A stretch of DNA of 50,767 nt from a bacterium. GTDB taxonomy: Bacteria; Actinomycetota; Acidimicrobiia; Spongiisociales; ZC4RG35. Of this stretch, positions 11,503 through 19,214 are shown in pieces (within the stretch, counting starts at the first letter, position 1; each line of letters opens with the position of its first letter). The translations under genes and the position numbers were made by a program. A model generated the notes under the pieces. It saw nothing but the letters and a program-made list of their open reading frames with translations, ran no database searches and was not told where the DNA came from. Where the stretch lies: assembly GCA_024641285.1 (NCBI GenBank), contig JAHEDH010000224.1, forward strand, positions 1 through 50,767, in the 5' to 3' direction.

Positions 11503-12540
11503 TCATGTGAATTGACCCAGGAAGCGGATGTCGTTTTCGATGAAGTGTCGGATGTTGTTGATGCCGTGTCGGACCATTGCCATTCGTTCCACGCCCATCC
11601 CGAAGGCGAACCCGGTGAGGGCCTCGGGGTCGTATCCGACGTTCTCCAGGACGTTGGGATCGACCATCCCGCACCCCAGCATCTCGAGCCACCCGACTCC
11701 CTTGCACACGCGACAGGAGGCCTCCCCTCCGTCGCAGTTGAAACACGACACGTCGAGTTCGGCCGACGGCTCGGTGAACGGGAAGAAATGGGGGCGGAGC
11801 CGAACGGTCGTGGCCGGCCCGAAGAACTCCCGGGCGAAGTGGGCCAACGTGCCTTTGAGATCGGCGAACGTGATGTCGACGTCGACGGCCAGCCCTTCGA
11901 TCTGATGAAAGACCGGGAGGTGGGATGCGTCGATCGTGTCGGAGCGGTAGACCTTGCCCGGGACGATGACGTGAACGGGCGGCTCGTGGTTCTCCATCCA
12001 GCGAACCTGCATCGGAGACGTCTGGGTCCGCAGCAGCGCAGAATCATGCGGCCCGAACTCCAGGTACATCGTGTCCGATTCCGCCCGGCTGGGATGGGTC
12101 GGCGGCGTGTTGAGCGCATCGAAGTTGTAGACCGACAGCTCGGCTTCGGGACCGTCGGCCACGGCGTATCCGAGCGCGACGAAGATGTCGGTGATCTCGT
12201 CGATGGTCTGCTGAATGAGATGGAGGCTGCCCGTCGGAAGCCGGTAGGCCTCGAGAGTCATGTCGACCCGGTCGTCCTCCAACAGGAGATCGGCCGCCCG
12301 GCGCTCGAGCTCGGCTCTACGCGCCGCGATGATCGGCTGCATCGCAGAACGCGCCTCTTGCAGCGCCCGCCCCATGACGGGCTTCTCGTCGTCGGAGAGC
12401 TTCCCGACGCCACGTTGCAGCTCGGCGAGCTTCGACTGACGACCGATCAGCTCCGCCTCCACCGTCTCGAGGTCGTCGAGGGATTTGGCGGCTTCTATCC
12501 GCGATGGCGCAGTTGCGACGATCTGATCCAGTTCTTCCAT
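11503..12540 (-). CDS. pheS: Phenylalanyl-tRNA synthetase alpha subunit
   Basis: This is the catalytic subunit of PheRS. The 345 aa comprise an N-terminal coiled coil (about 1-90, MEELDQIVATAPSRIEAAKS) and a class II core with motif 2 (YRSDTIDASHLPVFHQIEG) and motif 3 (GFAFGMGVERMAM). The HFFPFTEPSAELDV segment is diagnostic. A Cys cluster CFNCDGGEASCRVCKG within the core may bind zinc; such Cys pairs are found in some bacterial PheS. The ATG at 12540 follows a 59-base gap after the SpoU methyltransferase. The pheST pair is downstream of infC-rpmI-rplT, a widespread order. Confidence 0.97.
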   Translation of the reverse strand: MEELDQIVATAPSRIEAAKSLDDLETVEAELIGRQSKLAELQRGVGKLSDDEKPVMGRALQEARSAMQPIIAARRAELERRAADLLLEDDRVDMTLEAYRLPTGSLHLIQQTIDEITDIFVALGYAVADGPEAELSVYNFDALNTPPTHPSRAESDTMYLEFGPHDSALLRTQTSPMQVRWMENHEPPVHVIVPGKVYRSDTIDASHLPVFHQIEGLAVDVDITFADLKGTLAHFAREFFGPATTVRLRPHFFPFTEPSAELDVSCFNCDGGEASCRVCKGVGWLEMLGCGMVDPNVLENVGYDPEALTGFAFGMGVERMAMVRHGINNIRHFIENDIRFLGQFT

Positions 12541-12599
12541 GGGTTCCTGAGACTCGGGCGCCGTCACGATAGTTGTGGTGTGTGAGCGTCCCGAACCGA

Positions 12600-13361
12600 T
12601 TACCCGTCCCGACGAGCGCTCGCCGCCCCCCGGGCCAACATCAGCTCGTACATGCAGATGGCGCCGGCGACCGCTGCGTTGAGGCTCTCGATGTCGCCGA
12701 CCATCGGTATCGAGACGGCGAGATCCGCCGACTCGACGAGGTCGCCCGGCAGACCGTGGGCTTCGTTCCCGACCAGCAGACAGACCGGTCGAGCGTCCGG
12801 CAGGAGGCCGGCAACATCGGAGAGCGGCGTCCCGCCGGAAACGACGGTCGCGACGGTGAAGGCATCGCCCGGAGATCCGAGGGCGATGGGGATCCGGAAA
12901 TGCCCGCCCGCCGCCGACCGCACCACCTTGGGGCTCCACGGATCGACGGCGTCGGGAGCCAGGACGATGCCGAATCCGAAGGCTGCGGCGGTTCGGATGA
13001 GGGTCCCGGCGTTGCCTGGGTCCGAGGTGTCCAACCAGAGCCGGTCGCCTTCGACCGCAACCTGCTCGGGGATGGTCACGATGGCGACCGGACCTCTCGG
13101 GTTCTCGGTGTCTGCGATCTTGCGGAGCACCTGCTCGGTGACCGGGAACCAGCGGGCCCCAGCGTCGCCGGCGAGATCTCGAGCAACATCATCGTCCTCG
13201 AGACCGAAGACATCGGTGACCTCGGCGCTCGATGCGACCGCCTCGGCGAGGATGTGTGGGCCCTCGAGGAGCGTGGCGCCCTCCTCTCTCCTCGCCCGGG
13301 CGCGGCGAAGCCGGCCGGCTCGGACCACATGTTGATTACGGGTCGAGCTGACCGGCTCCAT
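12600..13361 (-). CDS. SpoU/TrmH-family RNA 2'-O-methyltransferase
   Basis: This is a predicted SAM-dependent ribose methyltransferase of 253 aa. The N-terminal substrate-binding part (about 1-95, GATLLEGPHILAEAV) precedes a SPOUT knot domain with its three motifs: TSDPGNAGTLIRTAAAFGF, LLVGNEAHGLP and SIPMVGDIESLNAAVAGAI. The target is not shown by the sequence. The gene between rplT and pheS in mycobacteria is annotated as the rRNA methyltransferase tsnR, so a 23S rRNA target is likely. The ATG at 13361 is eight bases beyond the rplT stop, in line with co-transcription with ribosomal genes. Confidence 0.9.
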   Translation of the reverse strand: MEPVSSTRNQHVVRAGRLRRARARREEGATLLEGPHILAEAVASSAEVTDVFGLEDDDVARDLAGDAGARWFPVTEQVLRKIADTENPRGPVAIVTIPEQVAVEGDRLWLDTSDPGNAGTLIRTAAAFGFGIVLAPDAVDPWSPKVVRSAAGGHFRIPIALGSPGDAFTVATVVSGGTPLSDVAGLLPDARPVCLLVGNEAHGLPGDLVESADLAVSIPMVGDIESLNAAVAGAICMYELMLARGAASARRDG

Positions 13362-13369
13362 CGATCTAC

Positions 13370-13720
13370 TCAGTTCTGCTTGGCGACCTCGACCAGCTGG
13401 GCGAATGCATCCGCGTCGTTGATGGCCAGGTCGGCCAGCATCTTGCGGTCGACTTCGATCTCGGCCGCCTTGAGACCGGCGATGAACGTCGAGTAGCTCA
13501 TGCCGTGTTGACGGGAGGCAGCGTTGATCCGCTGGATCCACAGCCTCCGGAAGTCGCCCTTGCGCTTCCGACGGTGGTCGTAGCTGTCCTGCATCGCATG
13601 CATGACCTGCTCGTTGGCGGTCTTGAAGCGACGGCTCTTCGCCCCCTTGTACCCGGAGGCCCGGTCGAGGACCTTCTTGTGGTTCTTCTTGGCGTGTACG
13701 CCACGTTTGACTCGTGCCAT
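13370..13720 (-). CDS. rplT: Large ribosomal subunit protein bL20
   Basis: This 116-aa basic protein binds 23S rRNA early in 50S assembly. [19 protein letters not shown] and [24 protein letters not shown] are characteristic, and the length is typical. The ATG at 13720 has GGGAG upstream. It forms infC-rpmI-rplT with its two upstream neighbours. In other bacteria L20 represses this operon by binding its mRNA; whether the hairpin at 14592-14616 plays that part here is unknown. Confidence 0.98.
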   Translation of the reverse strand: MARVKRGVHAKKNHKKVLDRASGYKGAKSRRFKTANEQVMHAMQDSYDHRRKRKGDFRRLWIQRINAASRQHGMSYSTFIAGLKAAEIEVDRKMLADLAINDADAFAQLVEVAKQN

Positions 13721-13735
13721 GGTGGTGCTCCCTGC

Positions 13736-13930
13736 TCAGCTGCCGATGAGGCGCTTGACGACTTTGGCGTCACCAGGGGCCAGGTCGGTGTCGCCGGCCA
13801 GACGCCGGTACCGGTCGTTGCCCTTGGTGTTGCTCAGGTGGCCGCGTCCCGACTGCTTGCGTCGGAGCTTGCCCGACCCGGTCTTCTTGATGCGTTTGGC
13901 GGCACCGCGGTGCGTCTTCTGTTTCGGCAT
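13736..13930 (-). CDS. rpmI: Large ribosomal subunit protein bL35
   Basis: This small basic 50S protein has 64 aa. It begins MPKQKTHRGAAKRIKKTGSG, with the usual KTHRGAAKR core and a lysine/arginine-rich middle (KLRRKQSGRGHL). The ATG at 13930 follows a clear AAGGAG at seven bases. It lies between infC and rplT with gaps of 43 and 15 bases. Confidence 0.98.
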   Translation of the reverse strand: MPKQKTHRGAAKRIKKTGSGKLRRKQSGRGHLSNTKGNDRYRRLAGDTDLAPGDAKVVKRLIGS

Positions 13931-13973
13931 GCGGGTCTCCTTCGATGTCTGAGGGGCGGTCTCGCCCTGCGTG

Positions 13974-14540
13974 TCACTCTGTGTTGGCTTCTTCGGCCAC
14001 CTCGGCAGCAGGCTCGGCCTCTGCCTTCGGGCGGTTGCGGAGTGGTGCGAGTGTCATCACCATCTGCCGGCCTTCGAGCGACGGTGCCTGCTCGATCTGG
14101 GCCATCTCCTCGACGGTCGCGAACAGGCGGCGGAGAACCCTCTCGCCGTACTCGGGGCGTTCCCGTTCACGGCCTCTGAATCGGACCGTCACCTTGACCT
14201 TGTCGCCTTCGGCGAGCCATTCCGCGGTTCGGCGGGCCTGCATGTCGAAGTCGTGGTCGGCGATCCTCGGCGTCAGCCGGGTCTCCTTGATGACGGTTCG
14301 CGTCTGGTTCTTCCTGGCTTCCCGCTCACGCACGGACTGTTCGTACTTGAACTTCCCGTAGTCCATGATCTTGCACACGGGCGGCTTGGCGGTCGGAGCG
14401 ACCTCGACGAGGTCCATGTCCAGTTGCTCGGCCAGCCACAGGGCCTCGGCCAGTTTCTTCACCCCGATCTGTTCTCCATCGGGTGCCACGACCCGGACTT
14501 CCGGAGCCCGGATGTAGCCATTCACACGCAGGTCAGCGAT
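13974..14540 (-). CDS. infC: Translation initiation factor IF-3, ATC start
   Basis: IF-3 keeps the 30S subunit free and checks the start codon. The 188 aa show the N-domain (IADLRVNGYIRAPEVRVV, DLVEVAPTAKPPVCKIMDYGKFKYE), a basic linker and the C-domain (TRLTPRIADHDFDMQARR, VKVTVRFRGRE). No ATG, GTG or TTG fits: the perfect AGGAGG at 14548-14553 sits seven bases before an in-frame ATC at 14540, exactly where IF-3 homology begins. E. coli infC starts at AUU and is autoregulated through discrimination against that codon, so the same control is likely here. An acidic, alanine-rich tail follows the C-domain. rpmI and rplT follow. Confidence 0.95.
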   Translation of the reverse strand: MADLRVNGYIRAPEVRVVAPDGEQIGVKKLAEALWLAEQLDMDLVEVAPTAKPPVCKIMDYGKFKYEQSVREREARKNQTRTVIKETRLTPRIADHDFDMQARRTAEWLAEGDKVKVTVRFRGRERERPEYGERVLRRLFATVEEMAQIEQAPSLEGRQMVMTLAPLRNRPKAEAEPAAEVAEEANTE

Positions 14541-14591
14541 CTCGCATCCTCCTGTTGGATTCTTGTCTCGTCGATTTCTGTTCCTACAACA

Positions 14592-14616
14592 GAGGCAGCA
14601 CACGAAGTGCTGCCTC
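14592..14616 (-). promoter_or_regulatory. Perfect 10-bp hairpin in the infC leader
   Basis: GAGGCAGCAC pairs with GTGCTGCCTC around a 5-base loop, about 40 bases before the infC Shine-Dalgarno. A weak, U-poor tract (TGTTGTAGG) follows, so it is not a canonical terminator. By analogy with infC-rpmI-rplT leaders elsewhere it could be an attenuator or an L20 or IF-3 control site; this is inference. Confidence 0.55.
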
Positions 14617-14770
14617 GAAAACGATCAACGACCGGTAGTCCGGTCCTCGGTCTCGACCGCGGCGCACCTCCATCGGTGGCCGGGTGGGAGTCAGCGCTCC
14701 ACTTCGCCTCTGTTGTCGACGTGCAGCGTACAACGGGTTTCTCGACGGCGCTATTCCGAGGGTCCGTTCG

Positions 14771-14798
14771 CAGTCGACAGTTCACAGTCGACAATTCT
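14771..14798. repeat. Heptad tandem array D1
   Basis: Four 7-base units: CAGTCGA, CAGTTCA, CAGTCGA and a decayed CAATTCT. It lies in the gap between ribH and infC. A further copy of the word CAGTCGA occurs at 14815-14821, out of register. Confidence 0.65.
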
Positions 14799-14870
14799 CC
14801 GCCGACCGTGTGGACAGTCGACCGGAGGGCCGCTGAAATGCCCTCGAGAACCCCTCGACGCGAGCAGAAA

Positions 14871-14898
14871 CTGTGAACCGTTCACTGTGAACCGTGAA
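14871..14898. repeat. Heptad tandem array D2, across the ribH stop
   Basis: Four 7-base units alternate CTGTGAA and CCGTKMA types. The array covers the last codons and stop of ribH (stop at 14882-14884), so the C-terminal residues VHGSQ are repeat-encoded. Confidence 0.7.
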
Positions 14899-15373
14899 CG
14901 TCGGTATCGCCGGTGCCGCTACGCAGCGCACTCAGCATCCTCGCCAGGGTGATGGCGGCTTCGGCGGCTTCGGCGCCCTTGTTGCCGGGGCCGCGGAGCG
15001 AGCGCTCGACGGCATGCTCGTACTCCCGGACGGTGAGAAGGGCGTTCCCCACCGGCACACCCGTCCGGATCGAGACATCGGTGATGCCCCGGGTGGCGTG
15101 CTCGGCGACGTATTCGTAGTGATCCGTCTCGCCTTTGATGACCGCTCCGATGGCGACGATCGCCTCACAACCCTCCTCGGCGAGCGACTGCACAGCCAGT
15201 GGCAGTTCCATCGCCCCGGGAACCCTCAGAACGATCGTCTCGGCGACCCCCGCCCGCTCCGCCTCGGCGATCGCGGCATCGAGCATCGGCTCGGTGATCG
15301 GTTCGTTGAATGCGGACACCGCGATCCCGATACGCCCCGGCACCCGACCGGGGTCGATGTCGATGCGGTTCAC
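14882..15373 (-). CDS. ribH: 6,7-dimethyl-8-ribityllumazine synthase
   Basis: This is the penultimate step of riboflavin synthesis: it joins dihydroxybutanone phosphate (from RibBA) to the ribityl-uracil. The family blocks SAFNEPITEPMLDAA, LRVPGAMELPLAVQ, AIGAVIKGETDHYEYV and PVGNALLTV are all present in 163 aa. The GTG start at 15373 overlaps the ribBA stop as GTGA. The C-terminal tail after RMLSALRSG is outside the conserved fold, and its last residues come from heptad array D2. It is the last gene of the rib cluster. Confidence 0.97.
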   Translation of the reverse strand: MNRIDIDPGRVPGRIGIAVSAFNEPITEPMLDAAIAEAERAGVAETIVLRVPGAMELPLAVQSLAEEGCEAIVAIGAVIKGETDHYEYVAEHATRGITDVSIRTGVPVGNALLTVREYEHAVERSLRGPGNKGAEAAEAAITLARMLSALRSGTGDTDVHGSQ

Positions 15374-16584
15374 TCTTCGTCGTCCTCGTCGAGCAGATGC
15401 CCGAGCTTCGCCACCTTCGTCTTGAGATAGTGCTCGTTGTGACGGTTGCGCTCGGTGATCACCGGCACGCTGTCGAGAATCGTGAGCCCATAGCCCTCGA
15501 TGCCCGCCCGCTTGGTCGGGTTGTTGGTCAACAGGCGCATCGATCGGACGCCGACGTCGTAGAGGATCTGCGAGCCGACGCCGTAGTCGCGGCTGTCGAC
15601 CGGGAGGCCGAGGTCGATGTTCGCCTCCACCGTGTCACGGCCGGTGTCCTGGAGGTTGTATGCCTGCAACTTGGCGAACAGGCCGATGCCGCGTCCCTCG
15701 TGTCCGCGGATGTACACGATGACTCCGCGTCCCTCTTCGGCGATCTTCGCCATGGAGAGGTCGAGTTGGTCGCCGCAGTCACACCTCCGGCTGTGCAGCA
15801 CGTCGCCGGTGAGGCACTCCGAGTGCGCCCTGACCAGGATGTCCTCGCCGTCGCCGACCTCACCCATCACGAGCGCCATGTGATCGCGACCATCGAAGCT
15901 TCGATACCCGATCGCCCGGAACTCGCCGTGGTCGGTCGGGATGCGGGATTCCACGACCTTCTGGATGATCTTCTCTTCGGTGGCCCTGCGATGGGCGATG
16001 AGGTCGGCGATCGAGCCGACCAGCAGGTCGTGCTCCTTGGCGAAGCGCTCGATGTCGTCGAGCTTCGAGACGGTCCCGTCGTCGTTCATGAGCTCTGAGA
16101 GCACTGCGGCGGGATAGAGGCCCGCCAGCTTGACGAGGTCGACACCGGCTTCGGTGTGACCGGCGCGTCGGAGCACGCCGCCTTCCGCGGCTCGCAACGG
16201 ATACATGTGTCCGGGACGGGCGATGTCGGACGGACGGGAGTTCGAATCGATCAGGGCCTGGACCGTTCGGACCCGATCGGCCGATGAGATGCCGGTCGTG
16301 ACCCCTTCGCGGGCATCCACCGAGAGCGTGAAGGCGGTCCGGTGGGACTCGGTGTTGAGCCGGACCATCTGCGGAAGCTCCAACTCGTCGAGCCGCTCGG
16401 CGGTCATCGGAACGCAGATGATGCCGGAAGTGTGCCGGATCATGAACGCCATCTGTTCGTTGGTGATCTTCTCGGCGGAGACGATCAGGTCGCCTTCGTT
16501 CTCTCGGTCCTCGTCGTCGGTCACGATCACCATCTCGCCCGCGCCCACGGCAGCGATCAGCTCTTCGGGTCGCGCGAATTTCAT
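15370..16584 (-). CDS. ribBA: DHBP synthase / GTP cyclohydrolase II (RibBA fusion)
   Basis: This bifunctional enzyme feeds both branches of riboflavin synthesis. Residues 1 to about 200 are 3,4-dihydroxy-2-butanone-4-phosphate synthase (DDEDRENEGDLI, RAGHTEAGVDL). The rest is GTP cyclohydrolase II with the zinc Cys set SECLTGDVLHSRRCDCGDQ and the catalytic region GHEGRGIGLFAKLQAYNLQD. Both halves appear complete in 404 aa. The ATG at 16584 overlaps the ribE stop (ATGA), and the stop overlaps ribH. No FMN riboswitch is possible at either junction. Confidence 0.97.
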   Translation of the reverse strand: MKFARPEELIAAVGAGEMVIVTDDEDRENEGDLIVSAEKITNEQMAFMIRHTSGIICVPMTAERLDELELPQMVRLNTESHRTAFTLSVDAREGVTTGISSADRVRTVQALIDSNSRPSDIARPGHMYPLRAAEGGVLRRAGHTEAGVDLVKLAGLYPAAVLSELMNDDGTVSKLDDIERFAKEHDLLVGSIADLIAHRRATEEKIIQKVVESRIPTDHGEFRAIGYRSFDGRDHMALVMGEVGDGEDILVRAHSECLTGDVLHSRRCDCGDQLDLSMAKIAEEGRGVIVYIRGHEGRGIGLFAKLQAYNLQDTGRDTVEANIDLGLPVDSRDYGVGSQILYDVGVRSMRLLTNNPTKRAGIEGYGLTILDSVPVITERNRHNEHYLKTKVAKLGHLLDEDDEE

Positions 16585-17177
16585 GTGCGTGCCTCCAGCA
16601 GGCGCTCGACGTACTTCGCAAGGATATCGACCTCCAGATTCACCGCATCCCCCACCGACGCCGAGCCGAAGGTCGTCACCTCGAGGGTGTGCGGGATCAG
16701 GGCGATCTGGAACGACGTCGGATCGGAAAGCGCGGCCACCGTCAGGCTGACTCCGTTCACCGTGATCGAGCCCTTTTCGACGACGTAGGGAAGCAAACGG
16801 GCCGGGGCCTCGATCGTCCAACGCCGGCCCTCGCCCTCCGGCTCGATCCGGGTGATCACGCCGGTACCGTCGATGTGACCCTGCACGATGTGCCCGTCGA
16901 ACCTGCCCGAGGCGGACATCGCCCGCTCGAGATTCACGCCGTCTCCCACGCCGAGGTGGCCGAGGTTGGTGCGATCGAGCGTCTCGATGACCGCTTCGAC
17001 ACTGAAGCGGCTTCCCTCGATCTCGGTGGCCGTCAGACAGACGCCGTTCACGGCGACCGAATCCCCGACCTCGAGGTCGGATGTCACCAGCTCGGATTCG
17101 AAGGTGAAGCGCCTGCCGTCGGGGCCGCCATCCGCAGCGGTCACCGTGCCGATGGTCTCGATGATGCCCGTGAACAT
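16581..17177 (-). CDS. ribE: Riboflavin synthase alpha chain
   Basis: It dismutates two lumazine molecules to riboflavin. The 198 aa contain the two homologous lumazine-binding repeats: MFTGIIETIGTV with DSVAVNGVCLTATEI, then GHIVQGHIDGTGVI with GSITVNGVSLTVAAL. This duplicated layout distinguishes it from RibH. The ATG at 17177 is 32 bases after the ribD stop. It sits between ribD and ribBA, completing the pathway except for a phosphatase and the RibF kinase, which are not in the window. Confidence 0.97.
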   Translation of the reverse strand: MFTGIIETIGTVTAADGGPDGRRFTFESELVTSDLEVGDSVAVNGVCLTATEIEGSRFSVEAVIETLDRTNLGHLGVGDGVNLERAMSASGRFDGHIVQGHIDGTGVITRIEPEGEGRRWTIEAPARLLPYVVEKGSITVNGVSLTVAALSDPTSFQIALIPHTLEVTTFGSASVGDAVNLEVDILAKYVERLLEART

Positions 17178-17209
17178 TGCCGAGACTCTACCCCGAGCCC
17201 GGGATTCGA

Positions 17210-18283
17210 CTACCGGGCCGGCTCCCAGCGGATCTCGAGATCCCCACCAACCAGTTCCGCCCCGACCACCCGGATGTCGTGCGCCGACTCCATCGTGGCG
17301 AAGATCCCGTCGAACATCGAGCGCCCGACTCCGAGCCCGAACTTGGCGCCGAAATGGACGAAACCGATGTCGACCAGGCCCTGAGACACAAGTGAGGCGG
17401 CGAGCGTCGCGCCGCCTTCGACGAAGACTCGCAACATGCCCAACTCTCCGATGCGCCTGAACCCGGATGCGAGGTCGACCTGCTGGCCGGTGCCGCCGAC
17501 GACCTCGAGATCTCCGGTCGGTATCTCGATTGACCGCGTTGCCAACACCAGGGGGTTGCGTTCCCAGATCGCCGCATCGTCCGGCAGCTCCCGCGCTCCG
17601 GCGACGACGATCGGGCGCGGCTGGTGGCCGGTGTGACCGTCCAGTCTCACGTCGAGCCGCGGATCGTCGGCGATGAGGGTTCCGGCGCCAACGAGCACGG
17701 CATCACAGCGGGCCCGCCACTCGTGCACCCGGTGGCGGATGGCCGGACCGGTGATCCATCGGGAGGATCCGTCGGCGGCGGCCACCTGGCCATCGAGGGT
17801 CGCCGCCAGTTTGAGCACCACCTGGGGCCGGCCGGTTCGCCGGTGGTGGAAGTAGCCGGGATCGAGATCGACGGCTGCCCGCCCAAGCGCACTCTCGGCA
17901 TCGACGACCTCGACATCGATTCCGGCGTTCCGGAGCCGTTCGACTCCGGCACCGCTGACCTTGCTGTCGGGGTCGAGGGCTCCGATCACGACCCGGGCGA
18001 TGCCGGCCTCGATGATGGCGTCCGTACACGGCGGCGTGCGGCCGGTGTGATCGCACGGTTCGAGCGTGACGACCAGGGTGACATCATCGCCCAGCGCTCC
18101 GGCATTCGCCAGGGCGATCCGTTCGGCATGTGGCGTTCCGGGAGCCACGTGGGCGCCTGCGCCGAGCTCGGAGCCATCCGGAGCCAACAGGACGGCTCCC
18201 ACTCTCGGGTTGGGGTGCGGGTGTTCTTCAGCAGCCAGCGCGATCGCCTTCGCCATCGCCTGATGGATGGCGAGCGGGTTCAT
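17210..18283 (-). CDS. ribD: Riboflavin biosynthesis deaminase/reductase
   Basis: This bifunctional enzyme deaminates and then reduces the GTP cyclohydrolase II product. The N-terminal deaminase (about 1-140) has the zinc motif HAERIALANAG and TLEPCDHTGRTPPC. The C-terminal reductase (about 145-357) has VVLKLAATLDGQVAAADG, WITG and VFVEGGATLAASL. The ATG at 18283 leaves one base after the stop of the response regulator gene, so the two are surely co-transcribed. 357 aa is normal. Confidence 0.96.
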   Translation of the reverse strand: MNPLAIHQAMAKAIALAAEEHPHPNPRVGAVLLAPDGSELGAGAHVAPGTPHAERIALANAGALGDDVTLVVTLEPCDHTGRTPPCTDAIIEAGIARVVIGALDPDSKVSGAGVERLRNAGIDVEVVDAESALGRAAVDLDPGYFHHRRTGRPQVVLKLAATLDGQVAAADGSSRWITGPAIRHRVHEWRARCDAVLVGAGTLIADDPRLDVRLDGHTGHQPRPIVVAGARELPDDAAIWERNPLVLATRSIEIPTGDLEVVGGTGQQVDLASGFRRIGELGMLRVFVEGGATLAASLVSQGLVDIGFVHFGAKFGLGVGRSMFDGIFATMESAHDIRVVGAELVGGDLEIRWEPAR

Positions 18284-18284
18284 C

Positions 18285-19214
18285 TCAGGAGGTACGACGG
18301 TCGATCTCGTAGGAGGAGCCGTGCTGCTTCTTGGCGAACTCCTTCATCTCGACCGCCACAGCCGAGGCCTCCCACTGCGACGTGATCGGCCGCGTCCGGT
18401 TCGTCACGACACCGATTGAGATCGACACGACGGGGAACGCGAACCGCTCTCCTCTCCGGTCGATCACCTCGATGTAGCCGCGCAGGGCGTCGGCGGTGTC
18501 GTAGTAGTCGAGAATGCCGTCGTCGAACATGTCGATCGCCGCCTTGCAGTATTGCTCGGCGATGTCGGCGCGGCATACGGACACGAAATCGTCGCCCCCG
18601 ATGTGCCCGACGAAGCCGTTGGGATCTCCGATCGCATCGATGGCTCGCTGCATGACGTCGCCGGTGAACTTGATGACCTGATCGCCGCGCATGAATCCGT
18701 AGTGATCGTTGAACGCCTTGAAGTTGTCGAGATCGCCGTAGATGACTGCGAAAGTCTCCCCCGTCGCGACGCGGGCTTCGATCTCGGTTCCGATCCGGAA
18801 ATTGCCGGGCAGCCCGGTCAATGGGGAGGTGTCCCTGGCCGCCTGTGTCCTCCGCAGCACGGCTTTGACACGCGCCACCATCTCGGTGACGTCGAACGGT
18901 TTGGTGATGTAGTCGTCGGCGCCGAGCTCGAGCCCGTTGACGCGGTCCTCGGTGAGGCCTCGGGCAGTGAGCAGCACGATCGACGTGCCTGCGAGGGTTC
19001 CGTGGCTGCGCATCTTTCGGAGGGCGGTGAGGCCATCCATCCGCGGCATCATGATGTCGAGGAGCACGAGGTTGGGAGGGTTCTCCACCGCCTTCTCGAG
19101 CGCTTCCTGGCCGTCCTGGGCGGTGTCCACGAAGAAGCCCTCGAGCTCGAGGTTGATCCGGACCACCCGGACGATGTCTTCGTCGTCGTCGACGACCAGA
19201 ATTCTCTCTGTCAT
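18285..19214 (-). CDS. Response regulator with C-terminal GGDEF-like domain
   Basis: A receiver domain (1 to about 120) has the acidic pocket VVDDDED, phospho-acceptor Asp53 (LLDIMMP), the TAR threonine region and Lys105 (ITKPF). It is joined to a GGDEF-like domain (about 130-305). The domain keeps PLTGLPG and YGDLDNFKAFNDHYG, but the signature reads GGDDF (206-210) in place of GGDEF or GGEEF. It could be a diguanylate cyclase switched by phosphorylation, or a degenerate GTP or c-di-GMP sensor; activity cannot be read from sequence. No histidine kinase is nearby. It lies inside a housekeeping operon, its ATG overlapping the rpe stop and its stop one base from ribD. Confidence 0.9.
   Translation of the reverse strand: MTERILVVDDDEDIVRVVRINLELEGFFVDTAQDGQEALEKAVENPPNLVLLDIMMPRMDGLTALRKMRSHGTLAGTSIVLLTARGLTEDRVNGLELGADDYITKPFDVTEMVARVKAVLRRTQAARDTSPLTGLPGNFRIGTEIEARVATGETFAVIYGDLDNFKAFNDHYGFMRGDQVIKFTGDVMQRAIDAIGDPNGFVGHIGGDDFVSVCRADIAEQYCKAAIDMFDDGILDYYDTADALRGYIEVIDRRGERFAFPVVSISIGVVTNRTRPITSQWEASAVAVEMKEFAKKQHGSSYEIDRRTS

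Larger units (their letters stand above)
14541..14881 (-). promoter_or_regulatory. infC operon leader and promoter region, no gene
   Basis: This 341-base gap between ribH and infC holds no credible gene. In transcription order it contains heptad arrays D2 (14871-14898, entering the ribH end) and D1 (14771-14798), a possible -10 TACGCT at 14725-14730 without a good -35, a perfect 10-bp hairpin at 14592-14616 followed at once by a small CTGTT/AACAG hairpin, and the infC Shine-Dalgarno. It is the natural place for the start of the infC-rpmI-rplT-pheST transcript. Confidence 0.5.

Noticed and set aside
9009-12119. Very long minus-strand frame suggesting a 1,036-aa PheT
   Set aside because: The upstream part is out-of-frame pheS and heptad array C; PheT homology and a Shine-Dalgarno start exactly at ATG 11405.
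18284-18284. FMN riboswitch before ribD
   Set aside because: ribD starts one base after the preceding stop, and no RFN-type sequence is seen before any rib gene.
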